Position numbers and translations under genes: made by a program. This document shows positions 8,087 to 15,139 of a stretch of 25,717 bases of DNA, piece after piece. The notes beneath the pieces are model-generated. The model searched no databases. It saw nothing but the letters and a program-made list of their open reading frames with translations, and had not been told where the DNA came from. Each line of letters starts with the position of its first letter. Positions within the stretch are counted from its first letter, which is position 1. Source of the stretch: Bacteroidales bacterium UBA4345 (GTDB taxonomy: Bacteria; Bacteroidota; Bacteroidia; Bacteroidales; Paludibacteraceae); contig DGTD01000042.1 in the NCBI GenBank assembly GCA_002396385.1, forward strand, positions 1 through 25,717, written 5' to 3'.

Positions 8087-9628
8087 TTAGGTCCCCCACC
8101 CTTCTCTATCGAGGTTACGGTAGCCGATGGCTTCGCTGATGTGTGGGAACTGGATGTTCTCCGCCCCGTCGAGGTCGGCAATGGTGCGGGCAACTTTCAA
8201 GATGCGGTCATAGGCGCGGGCTGACAAACTAAAGCGCTCCATAGCGGTTCGGAGTGTATCTGTACATTCCTTATCGAGTTTGGCATATTTCTGCAAGAGG
8301 CGGCTGTTCATCTGCGCATTGCAGTGGATGTGCTCTTCGTCTTTGTACCTTTCTTGTTGGATGAGGCGGGCCTTTACCACACGCTCACGAATTTCGGCAC
8401 TCGATTCGCCCTTACTCCGTTCCGCCAATTTTTCGAAGGGAACAGGCACAATTTCAACCTGTATGTCGATGCGGTCGAGCAACGGACCGCTTATTTTGCT
8501 AAGATACCGTTGGACGGCTCCTGGAGCGCACACACATTCGCGCGTGGGGTGGTTGTAATAACCGCACGGGCAGGGATTCATACTCGCCACCAACATAAAG
8601 GAGGCCGGATAGGTAACCGACATTTTCGAACGGCTTATAGTTATCTGGCGGTCTTCCAACGGTTGGCGCATCACTTCCAAAACCTGCCGCTTGAACTCGG
8701 GCAACTCGTCAAGGAAAAGCACACCGTTGTGGGCCAGACTTATCTCACCGGGCTTCGGATTACTGCCTCCTCCAATAAGGGCAACGTCAGATATAGTGTG
8801 GTGCGGACTTCTGAACGGGCGCTGGGTCATCAGCGACGTATTGCGGCCGATAAGTCCGGCAACAGAATGTATCTTTGTGGTTTCGAGCGACTCTTGCAGC
8901 GAGAAAGGAGGCAGAATGGTGGCAATACGTTTCGCCATCATACTCTTACCCGCACCCGGCGGCCCCACCATAATGATGTTGTGTCCGCCAGCGGCAGCTA
9001 CCTCGAAGGCGCGTTTCACCTCTTCCTGTCCCTTCACGTCGCCAAAATCCATATCGTATTGGTCAATATGGGCGTAGAACTCTTTACGGGTATCAACAAC
9101 AGTCTGCTCCAACCCTTCGGCGCCATTCATAAAGTCGATAACCTCTCTCAGCGTTTCGGCACCATAAACTTTCAGTTTGTTAACCACAGCCGCCTCGCGT
9201 GCGTTTTGTTTTGGAACAATCAAGCCCTCGTAACCTTCCGCACGGGCCTGGATAGCAATGGGCAACACGCCCCTTACCGGTTGTAGTGTGCCATCGAGCG
9301 AGAGCTCGCCCATCAGCATAAAGCGCTCTAAACGGTCGGCTTTCACCTGATTGCTGGCGGCAGCCAGACCGACTGCCAGTGGCAGATCGTATGCGGCACC
9401 CTCTTTCCTGATATCGGCGGGTGCCATATTCACAATGACACGTCCGTTCGGGAAGTTATACTTATTGACAGTAAGAGCCGACCGCACCCGCTCGTAACTC
9501 TCCCTAACAGCGTTGTCTGGCAATCCGACCAATGCGAAAGCGGGTACTCCGCCTCCAACGTTAACTTCTATCGAGATGGTGGTAGCCTCAACACCATGAA
9601 CGGCTGCGCCAAAAACTTTAACTAACAT
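8087..9628 (-). CDS. comM: ComM/YifB family AAA+ ATPase (Mg-chelatase-like)
   Basis: At 513 residues this has the usual length and order of the YifB/ComM family: an N-terminal ChlI-like domain starting MLVKVFGAAVHGVEA, a central AAA+ Mg-chelatase core, and a C-terminal Mg_chelatase_C domain with RAYDRILKVARTIADL. The Walker A is GPPGAGKS (222-229) and the Walker B VLFLDE (303-308). Family landmarks RPFRSPHHT (270-278) and NPCPCG (351-356) are intact, as is the arginine motif GPLLDRIDI. In Vibrio and other naturally competent bacteria ComM is a hexameric branch-migration helicase acting on recombination intermediates; the role in Bacteroidetes is inferred. It lies 29 bases downstream of the kinase gene on the same strand, so the two are probably cotranscribed. 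Confidence 0.93.
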   Translation of the reverse strand: MLVKVFGAAVHGVEATTISIEVNVGGGVPAFALVGLPDNAVRESYERVRSALTVNKYNFPNGRVIVNMAPADIRKEGAAYDLPLAVGLAAASNQVKADRLERFMLMGELSLDGTLQPVRGVLPIAIQARAEGYEGLIVPKQNAREAAVVNKLKVYGAETLREVIDFMNGAEGLEQTVVDTRKEFYAHIDQYDMDFGDVKGQEEVKRAFEVAAAGGHNIIMVGPPGAGKSMMAKRIATILPPFSLQESLETTKIHSVAGLIGRNTSLMTQRPFRSPHHTISDVALIGGGSNPKPGEISLAHNGVLFLDELPEFKRQVLEVMRQPLEDRQITISRSKMSVTYPASFMLVASMNPCPCGYYNHPTRECVCAPGAVQRYLSKISGPLLDRIDIQVEIVPVPFEKLAERSKGESSAEIRERVVKARLIQQERYKDEEHIHCNAQMNSRLLQKYAKLDKECTDTLRTAMERFSLSARAYDRILKVARTIADLDGAENIQFPHISEAIGYRNLDREGWGT

Positions 9629-9657
9629 AATTACGTGGTTTATTTGAGAGGGTGTTT

Positions 9658-10557
9658 TTACGGAAGGCAGATTCGGTGGTCGTCGTTAACAGTGAACAAC
9701 ACGTCAGCCCTGCCCGGCATTTCTTTCAGCATCCAGCGTGTCAGCCGCTCATAGTGCGAGATGAAACGCCTCAACTCTTCGTTGTCCATTATGCGCAAAT
9801 GGTCTTGTCCCTTCGTCGAAATACGCAGTTTTTCTTCTTGCAGGGCACGCCACTCATATACCTTCTCGAACGACGGCACCTGTAACATAACCAACAGGTT
9901 GAGGCAGTCGAACAAACGGCTGTATTCGGTTTTTAACTGCAAATTGACGTAGGTGCGCCATACAGCATCTTTATCTTCTTTTTCTTCCAGTTCGTTCACA
10001 GGTTGCAACAAATCGGCCAATGGTTGTTCGGTAGCCCCCATAAACCAACCATCGAACAGAATAACGTCGGGCCTTCCCACAAAGTGGTCACATTCTTTTT
10101 CCGGATAAACATCGTCGACAGCCTTATTAAAGCGCGGTATAATGGTCGTATCGGTTGGCGTTGCATTAGCTAACGTGTTGAACAAGTCGATACCCTTCTT
10201 CACATAATGCGTGCCCGGGACACCACGTGTAACGAACAACGGATGTACCGTTTGAGCCAATTTTTCACGGTCGTTCCGCGATAGATAGAGGTCATCGATG
10301 CTCAAACTGAGCACTTTCAAACCATATGCTTCTTCCAACACCAGTTTCATCAGCGCGCAGAACGTGGTTTTTCCCGCACCCTGCGCACCATTCACACCAA
10401 TAATCTGCATATTGGTGGTATCGAGTCCAACAGATGCCATTTCAGCCAATGGAAGGTACACGCGGTCGAGGTCCTCCAGAAGTTCCTCACCCAACATCAG
10501 TTCACGAAGCTTTTCAGAAAAGTGCTTTCTTAGTTTTAGTAGTACGTTTTGTTCCAT
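9658..10557 (-). CDS. P-loop kinase of the D-glycerate 3-kinase / Tda10 type
   Basis: The 299-residue protein has a P-loop GVNGAQGAGKTT (about 54-65) followed by LSIDDLYLSR, then RGVPGTHYV and IIPRFNKAVDDVYP. This order is the signature of the family containing plant D-glycerate 3-kinase and yeast Tda10, itself related to uridine kinases and pantothenate kinase. VILFDGWFMGA fits the Walker B-like strand. In plants the enzyme phosphorylates D-glycerate to 3-phosphoglycerate; the bacterial substrate is not established, so glycerate is only a suggestion. The protein should be cytosolic. It is the first gene of an apparent two-gene unit with comM. The ATG at 10557 is followed by MEQNVLLKLRKHF. 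The 143 bases upstream show no convincing consensus promoter. Confidence 0.75.
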   Translation of the reverse strand: MEQNVLLKLRKHFSEKLRELMLGEELLEDLDRVYLPLAEMASVGLDTTNMQIIGVNGAQGAGKTTFCALMKLVLEEAYGLKVLSLSIDDLYLSRNDREKLAQTVHPLFVTRGVPGTHYVKKGIDLFNTLANATPTDTTIIPRFNKAVDDVYPEKECDHFVGRPDVILFDGWFMGATEQPLADLLQPVNELEEKEDKDAVWRTYVNLQLKTEYSRLFDCLNLLVMLQVPSFEKVYEWRALQEEKLRISTKGQDHLRIMDNEELRRFISHYERLTRWMLKEMPGRADVLFTVNDDHRICLP

Positions 10558-10700
10558 AGGCTCGTGTATATTTATTAAGTATTGTAGCTATAATAAGAGT
10601 AAATATACAACACTTTTACGACGGATGTATAAATTTTTGGGAATATTTGTTTATCACAAACAGCACATTTCCAAGTTTCACGCATTTGACAATAGTGTTC

Positions 10701-10735
10701 CAAAAGAAAAATGGAGGCCTTCACAGGTCTCCATT
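10701..10735 (-). terminator. intrinsic terminator of a candidate small RNA
   Basis: On the minus strand AATGGAGACC (10735-10726) pairs with GGCCTCCATT (10719-10710) around a 6-base loop, with one G-U pair, followed by a T-rich tract (10709-10701). No protein-coding gene ends just upstream: trpS has its own terminator at 10893-10924. Confidence 0.6.
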
Positions 10736-10825
10736 CCGTTATTGTTAATGTAATGTTATATAACAATAGGAACGGGAAAAGTTCCTACTCTATATCTGTT
10801 TCATTTGGCAAGGTGTCACCTATAC
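10701..10825 (-). ncRNA. candidate small RNA between trpS and the kinase gene
   Basis: A -7 element TACCTTTG (minus strand, 10839-10832) lies just past the trpS terminator and predicts a start near 10825. About 125 bases later is an intrinsic terminator. Between them are no credible reading frames: the first ATG gives only MKQI and a stop. There is an internal hairpin, TAGGAAC pairing with GTTCCTA (10768-10788), and a shorter repeat ATTGTTA/TAACAAT. No -33 TTTG is seen at the right spacing. It matches no RNA family I recognise. Confidence 0.35.
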
Positions 10826-10831
10826 CATACA

Positions 10832-10839
10832 CAAAGGTA
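10832..10839 (-). promoter_or_regulatory. -7 promoter element of the candidate small RNA
   Basis: The minus strand reads TACCTTTG, a full match to TAnnTTTG. It lies 54 bases downstream of the trpS terminator hairpin and has no open reading frame behind it. Confidence 0.35.
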
Positions 10840-10892
10840 ACAAATTTTGCCACCCGTTTTCTGTTTTTTACAACTTTTTGCGAAAAAGAAAC

Positions 10893-10924
10893 AAAAAAGG
10901 GAACATGGTAGAAAACACGTTCCC
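10893..10924 (-). terminator. intrinsic terminator of trpS
   Basis: On the minus strand GGGAACGTG pairs with CATGTTCCC (one G-U pair) around an 8-base loop and is followed by six T. It lies 29 bases past the trpS stop codon. Confidence 0.8.
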
Positions 10925-10952
10925 CAATATCTGTCACACGATAGCCGTTACT

Positions 10953-12050
10953 TTATTTTTGAGCCGCAAAACGCTTTGCCTGCTCGGCAATCAGCTCCTT
11001 GTCGTCGAAGTAGTCGATGCGCATGGCATGACGCACCTCGGCAATAGTTTTAGCCGCAACTTCGCGGGCCGCCTCTGTGCCACGCTTCAACACCTCATAT
11101 ACAGCTGGAATATCTTTTTCCAACTCCTTACGGCGGTTACGTATAGGCTCCAAACGGTCGTTCAACACATTCAGCAAGAACTTCTTGCAAGTACCATCAC
11201 CAAGGCCGCCACGGGTATAGTGGTCTTTCAGTTCTTGCAGGTTCTTGTAGTCGGGCAGGAATTTTGCAAAGTCGTCGTCGGTAGCAAAGGCATCGAGATA
11301 GGTAAACACAGTGTTCCCCTCCAAATGGCCAGGCTGTTCAATATGTATATGCTCCGGGTCAGTATACATCGAGTTGACTTTGGTCTTCAGTTCCTTGGCC
11401 GAGTCAGACAAGAAAATACAGTTACCCAACGACTTCGACATCTTGGCCTTTCCATCGGTACCCGGCAGTCGCAGACATGCCGCGGTTTCTGGAAGCAGAA
11501 TCTGGCATTCGTCTAGAGTCTCGCCATAGATGTTGTTGAAACGGCGTACAATCTCGTTGGTCAGTTCAATCATCGGTTTCTGGTCTTCACCAGCAGGAAC
11601 AGTGGTTCCGTGGAACAAAGTGATGTCGGCTGCCTGCGAGATAGGGTAACAGAAGAAACCTGTTGGTATGTTGGCCTCGAAATTACGCATCTGTATTTCC
11701 GTTTTTACCGTTGGGTTACGCTGTACGCGCGACACAGTTACCAGGTTCATATAGTAGAAGGCCAATTCGGTCAGTTCTGGCACCGCACTCTGAATAAAGA
11801 TGTTGCACTTTTCTGGGTCGAGACCTGCCGACAGGTAGTCGAGCGCAACTTCAATCACATTTTGGCGGATTTTCTCCGGATTGTCGGCATTGTCGGTCAG
11901 CGCCTGGGCATCGGCAATCATAATGAAAATTTTGTCGAATTCACCTGAGTTCTGCAACTCAACGCGTCGACGGAGCGAGCCAACATAGTGGCCGATATGC
12001 AACTTGCCGGTCGGACGGTCGCCGGTAAGGATTACTTTTTCTTTTGCCAT
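10953..12050 (-). CDS. trpS: tryptophanyl-tRNA synthetase
   Basis: The 365-residue class I aminoacyl-tRNA synthetase charges tRNA-Trp with tryptophan using ATP in the cytoplasm. The HIGH motif is [11 protein letters not shown] (H18-H21), preceded by TGDRPTG, and the KMSKS loop is KMSKSLGN (203-210). The tryptophan-pocket region [13 protein letters not shown] is present. The length is slightly above the 330-350 typical of the family. The start codon follows an A-rich leader. A short hairpin with a TTCGGT loop lies in the leader at about 12082-12097. The upstream gene rpmH has its own terminator, so trpS is probably transcribed separately; no consensus promoter was seen in the short gap, so read-through from rpmH remains possible. 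Confidence 0.97.
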   Translation of the reverse strand: MAKEKVILTGDRPTGKLHIGHYVGSLRRRVELQNSGEFDKIFIMIADAQALTDNADNPEKIRQNVIEVALDYLSAGLDPEKCNIFIQSAVPELTELAFYYMNLVTVSRVQRNPTVKTEIQMRNFEANIPTGFFCYPISQAADITLFHGTTVPAGEDQKPMIELTNEIVRRFNNIYGETLDECQILLPETAACLRLPGTDGKAKMSKSLGNCIFLSDSAKELKTKVNSMYTDPEHIHIEQPGHLEGNTVFTYLDAFATDDDFAKFLPDYKNLQELKDHYTRGGLGDGTCKKFLLNVLNDRLEPIRNRRKELEKDIPAVYEVLKRGTEAAREVAAKTIAEVRHAMRIDYFDDKELIAEQAKRFAAQK

Positions 12051-12107
12051 TTATCTTTTAGATGCTTTATTTCAATGTTTAACCCCACCGAAGGGGTAGA
12101 CTTATTT

Positions 12108-12154
12108 ATAAAAAGAAAAGGATGTATCAAAATTACTTTTGACACACCCCTTTT
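12108..12154 (-). terminator. intrinsic terminator of rpmH
   Basis: On the minus strand, an A/T-capped hairpin with arms at 12154-12137 and 12132-12116 (mostly paired, with two non-canonical positions) is followed by a T-rich tract. It lies 20 bases after the rpmH stop codon. Confidence 0.65.
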
Positions 12155-12174
12155 GTGCGAACACAAGCACACTA

Positions 12175-12345
12175 TTAACGGTGAGCGTGCAAGCGAACTG
12201 CGATTTCATCGCTAACTGTCAACTTCTTGCGACCGTGTGCACGACGAGAAGCCAATACGCGACGACCATTTGCAGTCGCCATTCTTTCACGGAAACCGTG
12301 CTTGTTCTTTCTCTTCTTGATAGAGGGTTGGAATGTTCTTTTCAT
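12175..12345 (-). CDS. rpmH: 50S ribosomal protein L34
   Basis: This 56-residue gene is short but unmistakable: [18 protein letters not shown] at the N-terminus, then [17 protein letters not shown] and [10 protein letters not shown] are the L34 signature. L34 is a basic protein of the large ribosomal subunit. The C-terminal tail IAVRLHAHR is longer than the usual short tail after TVSD. The gene has an excellent Bacteroidetes promoter at 12422-12452 and a leader of about 70 bases holding a perfect palindrome. Neither dnaA nor rnpA, frequent rpmH neighbours in other bacteria, is adjacent: trpS lies downstream and a divergent Nudix gene upstream. Confidence 0.97.
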   Translation of the reverse strand: MKRTFQPSIKKRKNKHGFRERMATANGRRVLASRRAHGRKKLTVSDEIAVRLHAHR

Positions 12346-12379
12346 TTTATTTTAAAGCTTTAAATTTTCTTTTTTGTCG

Positions 12380-12391
12380 GGTTTAAACCCT
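12380..12391. repeat. perfect palindrome in the rpmH leader
   Basis: GGGTTTAAACCC is a perfect 12-base palindrome inside the predicted untranslated leader of rpmH, about 35 bases before the start codon. It could be a protein-binding site for control of L34 or a weak stem in the leader RNA. No function is known from sequence. Confidence 0.3.
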
Positions 12392-12421
12392 ATACCTCGG
12401 GCGGTATAAAGTTTCGAAGTG

Positions 12422-12452
12422 CAAATTTAGGTGTTTTTTAGAATAAAACAAA
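12422..12452 (-). promoter_or_regulatory. consensus promoter of rpmH
   Basis: On the minus strand TTTG (12452-12449), a 19-base spacer and TAAATTTG (12429-12422) match the Bacteroidetes promoter consensus exactly. Transcription would start near 12415, giving a leader of roughly 70 bases. This is the best promoter in the window. Confidence 0.75.
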
Positions 12453-12600
12453 TTGTTGATAACTTTTTCTGTGATGTCCCTATATATCTTCCCGGAATAA
12501 TTTATCATTTTAGAAACTTTACTGGTCTTCCGACATTTTGCCAACCGTTCCGTCTAGCATTTTTTCGCACACCAAAAAGACACGCTGCCACCGAAATAGC

Positions 12601-12608
12601 TATTTTTG
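12601..12608 (+). promoter_or_regulatory. -7 promoter element before the Nudix gene
   Basis: TATTTTTG fits TAnnTTTG and overlaps a palindrome AAATAGCTATTT (12595-12606). It is 24 bases before the ATG at 12633. No TTTG lies at the expected upstream distance. Confidence 0.3.
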
Positions 12609-12632
12609 CTATCGGTTAAAAAAGAATTCCCT

Positions 12633-13181
12633 ATGTCGAATATCCAACACCCCTTGCAGGCGTTTGCCTATTGTCCGCACTGTGGATCCGCACGCTTCAA
12701 AGAAGACGGACCACGCTCGAAACACTGCACCGAATGCGGCTTCAACTTCTACCTGAATCCGGCCGCAGCTGTTGCCGCCCTAATCACCAATAGCAACGGA
12801 GAACTGCTACTGACCAAACGGGCATTCGAGCCGAAAAAAGGAACACTGGACCTGCCCGGTGGTTTTGCCGAACCTGGCGAGACAATGGAAGAGGCACTCA
12901 AGCGCGAAATTTACGAAGAATTGGGAACCGATATTATAAACATTGGTTATTTCACCTCACAACCTAACCGCTACCCTTTTGGCGGACTAACCGTACACAC
13001 CCTCGACTGTTTCTTCACCGCACAACTGCCAACAGACTCAAAACCCAAGGCTAACGACGATGTGGCCGCATATACATGGATTGCAGCTGAAAAAATAGAC
13101 CTACAACAAATCGGACTTACTTCTATACGCGAGGCTGTATCGAAATGGATAAAGCAGACCACCCCACCAGAAGCAGAATAA
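12633..13181 (+). CDS. Nudix hydrolase with N-terminal zinc ribbon
   Basis: The start is set at the ATG at 12633 rather than an in-frame TTG at 12606, giving 182 residues. A zinc ribbon is formed by CPHC (14-17) and CTEC (32-35). The Nudix box G(x5)E(x7)REUxEExGU is complete at 77-99, with GFAEPGE and REIYEELG. Enzymes of this family hydrolyse nucleoside diphosphates linked to another group. The zinc ribbon plus Nudix layout is shared with NADH pyrophosphatase NudC and with ADP-ribose pyrophosphatases. I do not see the NudC-specific SQPWPFP motif; SQPNRYPFGG stands in roughly that place, so the substrate may be NADH-like or ADP-ribose, unresolved. The gene is divergent from rpmH and ends 64 bases before mlaE. 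Confidence 0.88.
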   Translation: MSNIQHPLQAFAYCPHCGSARFKEDGPRSKHCTECGFNFYLNPAAAVAALITNSNGELLLTKRAFEPKKGTLDLPGGFAEPGETMEEALKREIYEELGTDIINIGYFTSQPNRYPFGGLTVHTLDCFFTAQLPTDSKPKANDDVAAYTWIAAEKIDLQQIGLTSIREAVSKWIKQTTPPEAE

Positions 13182-13208
13182 AAAACTCGGTGCTTTATAT
13201 TTTTTTCG

Positions 13209-13216
13209 TAATTTTG
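13209..13216 (+). promoter_or_regulatory. -7 promoter element before mlaE
   Basis: TAATTTTG fits TAnnTTTG and lies 29 bases before the mlaE start codon. No matching -33 element is seen. Confidence 0.3.
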
Positions 13217-13245
13217 TCAAATTTAAGAAAGACAAAACACTTTAA

Positions 13246-13986
13246 ATGAATATTATTGAACACGTGGGCAGTTTCACCAAACTAATGAAACTGACCCTTA
13301 CCATACCAGACAGATGGTCGATGTTTGGCCGCCAATATGTTCGTGAAATTATGAAGCTGGGCATCGACTCCATATTTATCGACATCATCATCTCTCTGTT
13401 CATCGGTATGGCCATTACCATACAGATGAAACTGAACATGAGCAACCCTATTCTACCGGGTTATCTGACCGGATTGGCAGTGCGCGACACCCTGTTGTTA
13501 GAGTTTTCTCCAACAATTCTCTGCCTTATTCTAGCCGGAAAAGTCGGTTCTAACATAGCTTCAGAAATTGGCACTATGCGCATAACAGAGCAGATTGACG
13601 CTATCGACATTATGGGTATCAACTCTGCCAACTACCTCATACTACCCAAAATAACCGCCTTCATCAGCGTTATACCAAGTTTGGTCATCATCAGTATCTT
13701 CGCCGGTATTCTTGGCGGTTTGGGAGTCGCCGAATTTACCGATACCATTACCGTAACCGAATACACGCAGGGTATACAATACTCTTTTGTTCCATTCTAC
13801 GTAACCTACGCCATCATTAAAAGTATGGTTTTCGCCTTCATTATCAGTTCGGTCGCAAGTTACTACGGCTACACAGTGAAAGGAGGCGCGCTTGAAGTAG
13901 GTAAAAACAGCACAAAGGCTGTTGTTAACAGCAGCATTATCATATTGGGTTCAAACTTCATGCTTACTAAATTGTTATTGACATGA
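13246..13986 (+). CDS. mlaE: MlaE-family ABC transporter permease
   Basis: The 246-residue integral membrane protein has about five hydrophobic segments and the MlaE signature EIGTMRITEQIDAIDIMG, near the middle of the chain. MlaE is the inner-membrane permease of the MCE-type system that moves phospholipids between inner and outer membranes and helps keep the outer membrane asymmetric. It overlaps the following ATPase gene by four bases (ATGA), so the two products are translationally coupled and form one complex. No gene for the MCE-domain protein MlaD, or for MlaB or MlaC, is in the window, so the rest of the system must be encoded elsewhere or be absent. Confidence 0.92.
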   Translation: MNIIEHVGSFTKLMKLTLTIPDRWSMFGRQYVREIMKLGIDSIFIDIIISLFIGMAITIQMKLNMSNPILPGYLTGLAVRDTLLLEFSPTILCLILAGKVGSNIASEIGTMRITEQIDAIDIMGINSANYLILPKITAFISVIPSLVIISIFAGILGGLGVAEFTDTITVTEYTQGIQYSFVPFYVTYAIIKSMVFAFIISSVASYYGYTVKGGALEVGKNSTKAVVNSSIIILGSNFMLTKLLLT

Positions 13987-14753
13987 TTGAAGTTAAAAAC
14001 GTATCGAAATCGTTCCACGACGGAGTCAAAGTTCTCGACAATATCAACACCGTTTTCGAAACCGGTAAAACAAACCTCATCATTGGTCAGAGCGGTTCGG
14101 GTAAGACCGTGTTGATGAAGAGCACCGTGGGTATTCACAAGGTAGACGAAGGCCACATTCTGTACGATGGCCGCGACATTACCAAAATGAACGACAACCA
14201 GATAAAGATGATGCACCGCGAAATAGGCATGCTTTTCCAAGGTTCGGCCCTTTTCGACTCAATGACCGTACTCGAGAACGTTATGTTTCCGCTCGACATG
14301 TTCAGCGATATGGATGCCGACGCAAAACGCGACCGCGCTATCGAGTGTCTTGAACGTGTCGACTTGAAACGCGCCATCGACCTGTTTCCTGCGGAAATCA
14401 GCGGAGGTATGCAGAAACGCGCAGCCATTGCCCGCGCCATTGTGCTTAACCCAAAATACCTGTTCTGCGACGAACCTAACTCGGGTCTTGACCCCAAAAC
14501 CTCACTGATGATAGACCGGCTGATTCAGGAAATCACACACGAGTTCAACATCACCACCATTATCAACACCCACGATATGAACTCGGTGATGGAAATTGGT
14601 GAGAATATCGTCTTCATCTACAAAGGACAAAAAGGCTGGCAAGGTAATAAAGACCAAGTATACGACACTGGCTGCCAACCACTCGAAGACCTCATTTTCG
14701 CCAGCGAACTGTATAAGAAGATTAAAAAAGCCCACTTCACCCTGAAAGATTAA
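13983..14753 (+). CDS. mlaF: MlaF-family ABC transporter ATPase
   Basis: The 256-residue ATP-binding protein has Walker A GQSGSGKT (35-42), Q-loop region MLFQGSALFDS, ABC signature ISGGMQ (139-144), Walker B ending in D163-E164 (CDEPNSGLDP) and an H-loop in NTHDM. The FQGSALFDSMTV stretch and ISGGMQKRAAIARAI are typical of MlaF rather than importer ATPases. It should drive the MlaE permease at the inner membrane. Its start codon overlaps the mlaE stop (ATGA). An inverted repeat spanning the stop codon (14726-14733 with 14756-14763) may terminate the pair. Confidence 0.94.
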   Translation: MIEVKNVSKSFHDGVKVLDNINTVFETGKTNLIIGQSGSGKTVLMKSTVGIHKVDEGHILYDGRDITKMNDNQIKMMHREIGMLFQGSALFDSMTVLENVMFPLDMFSDMDADAKRDRAIECLERVDLKRAIDLFPAEISGGMQKRAAIARAIVLNPKYLFCDEPNSGLDPKTSLMIDRLIQEITHEFNITTIINTHDMNSVMEIGENIVFIYKGQKGWQGNKDQVYDTGCQPLEDLIFASELYKKIKKAHFTLKD

Positions 14754-14767
14754 ACGGGCTTTTGTAG
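14726..14767 (+). terminator. possible terminator overlapping the end of mlaF
   Basis: AAAAGCCC (14726-14733) pairs with GGGCTTTT (14756-14763), with a 22-base loop that contains the stop codon. The T-run is short and the loop long, so it may be only partly efficient. Confidence 0.4.
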
Positions 14768-14803
14768 GCTGCTATTTTTTTACCTTTTAAAACATTAAAC
14801 AGC

Positions 14804-15085
14804 ATGTTCTTCAATTTTTTCAAAACACGGCCTGTACGTCAATTCCAACACGTACCTATCTATTGGGACAAAGACAAAGAAGAGCGTGAAGAACGCCGGG
14901 AACGCATCAGACAGGAAGTAGAAAACGAACACGGGAATCCGAACCTGCGGCCAAAGTCAACACTGAAACGCGGCTTTTTGACCAACCAGCGCAAAGAGAA
15001 GGCACTAACCAGCCAGACGAACACATTCCGCATGGCGCTTGTCATCGGTCTGCTTGTGGCATGCCTGGCTTTTATGTTCAAATAA
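14804..15085 (+). CDS. small uncharacterised protein with C-terminal membrane anchor
   Basis: The 93-residue product is not recognised. It starts MFFNFFKTRPVRQFQHVPIYW, has a very charged middle (DKDKEEREERRERIRQEVE, about 23-41, probably helical) and ends in one hydrophobic segment (about 76-91, MALVIGLLVACLAFMF) followed by a terminal lysine. This suggests a tail-anchored inner-membrane protein with its charged part in the cytoplasm. The codon use is like its neighbours and the frame is intact. It sits between mlaF (50 bases upstream) and mutL (54 bases downstream), all on the same strand. No function is claimed. Confidence 0.75.
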   Translation: MFFNFFKTRPVRQFQHVPIYWDKDKEEREERRERIRQEVENEHGNPNLRPKSTLKRGFLTNQRKEKALTSQTNTFRMALVIGLLVACLAFMFK

Positions 15086-15139
15086 GCCCGACACCACAAT
15101 TGGCGGCTTTCCAACACAAATTAATAGCAAAAAAGAGAT

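Noticed and set aside
8324..9286. A 320-codon open frame antisense to comM
   Set aside because: Its composition is that of a reverse-complement shadow and comM is certain.
12449..12465. A DnaA-box-like TTATCAACA near rpmH, suggesting a replication origin
   Set aside because: There is one imperfect box only, no cluster, no dnaA gene and no obvious unwinding element.
12606..12632. TTG start extending the Nudix protein by 9 residues
   Set aside because: The ATG at 12633 fits the family N-terminus, and the TTG overlaps the likely -7 promoter element.
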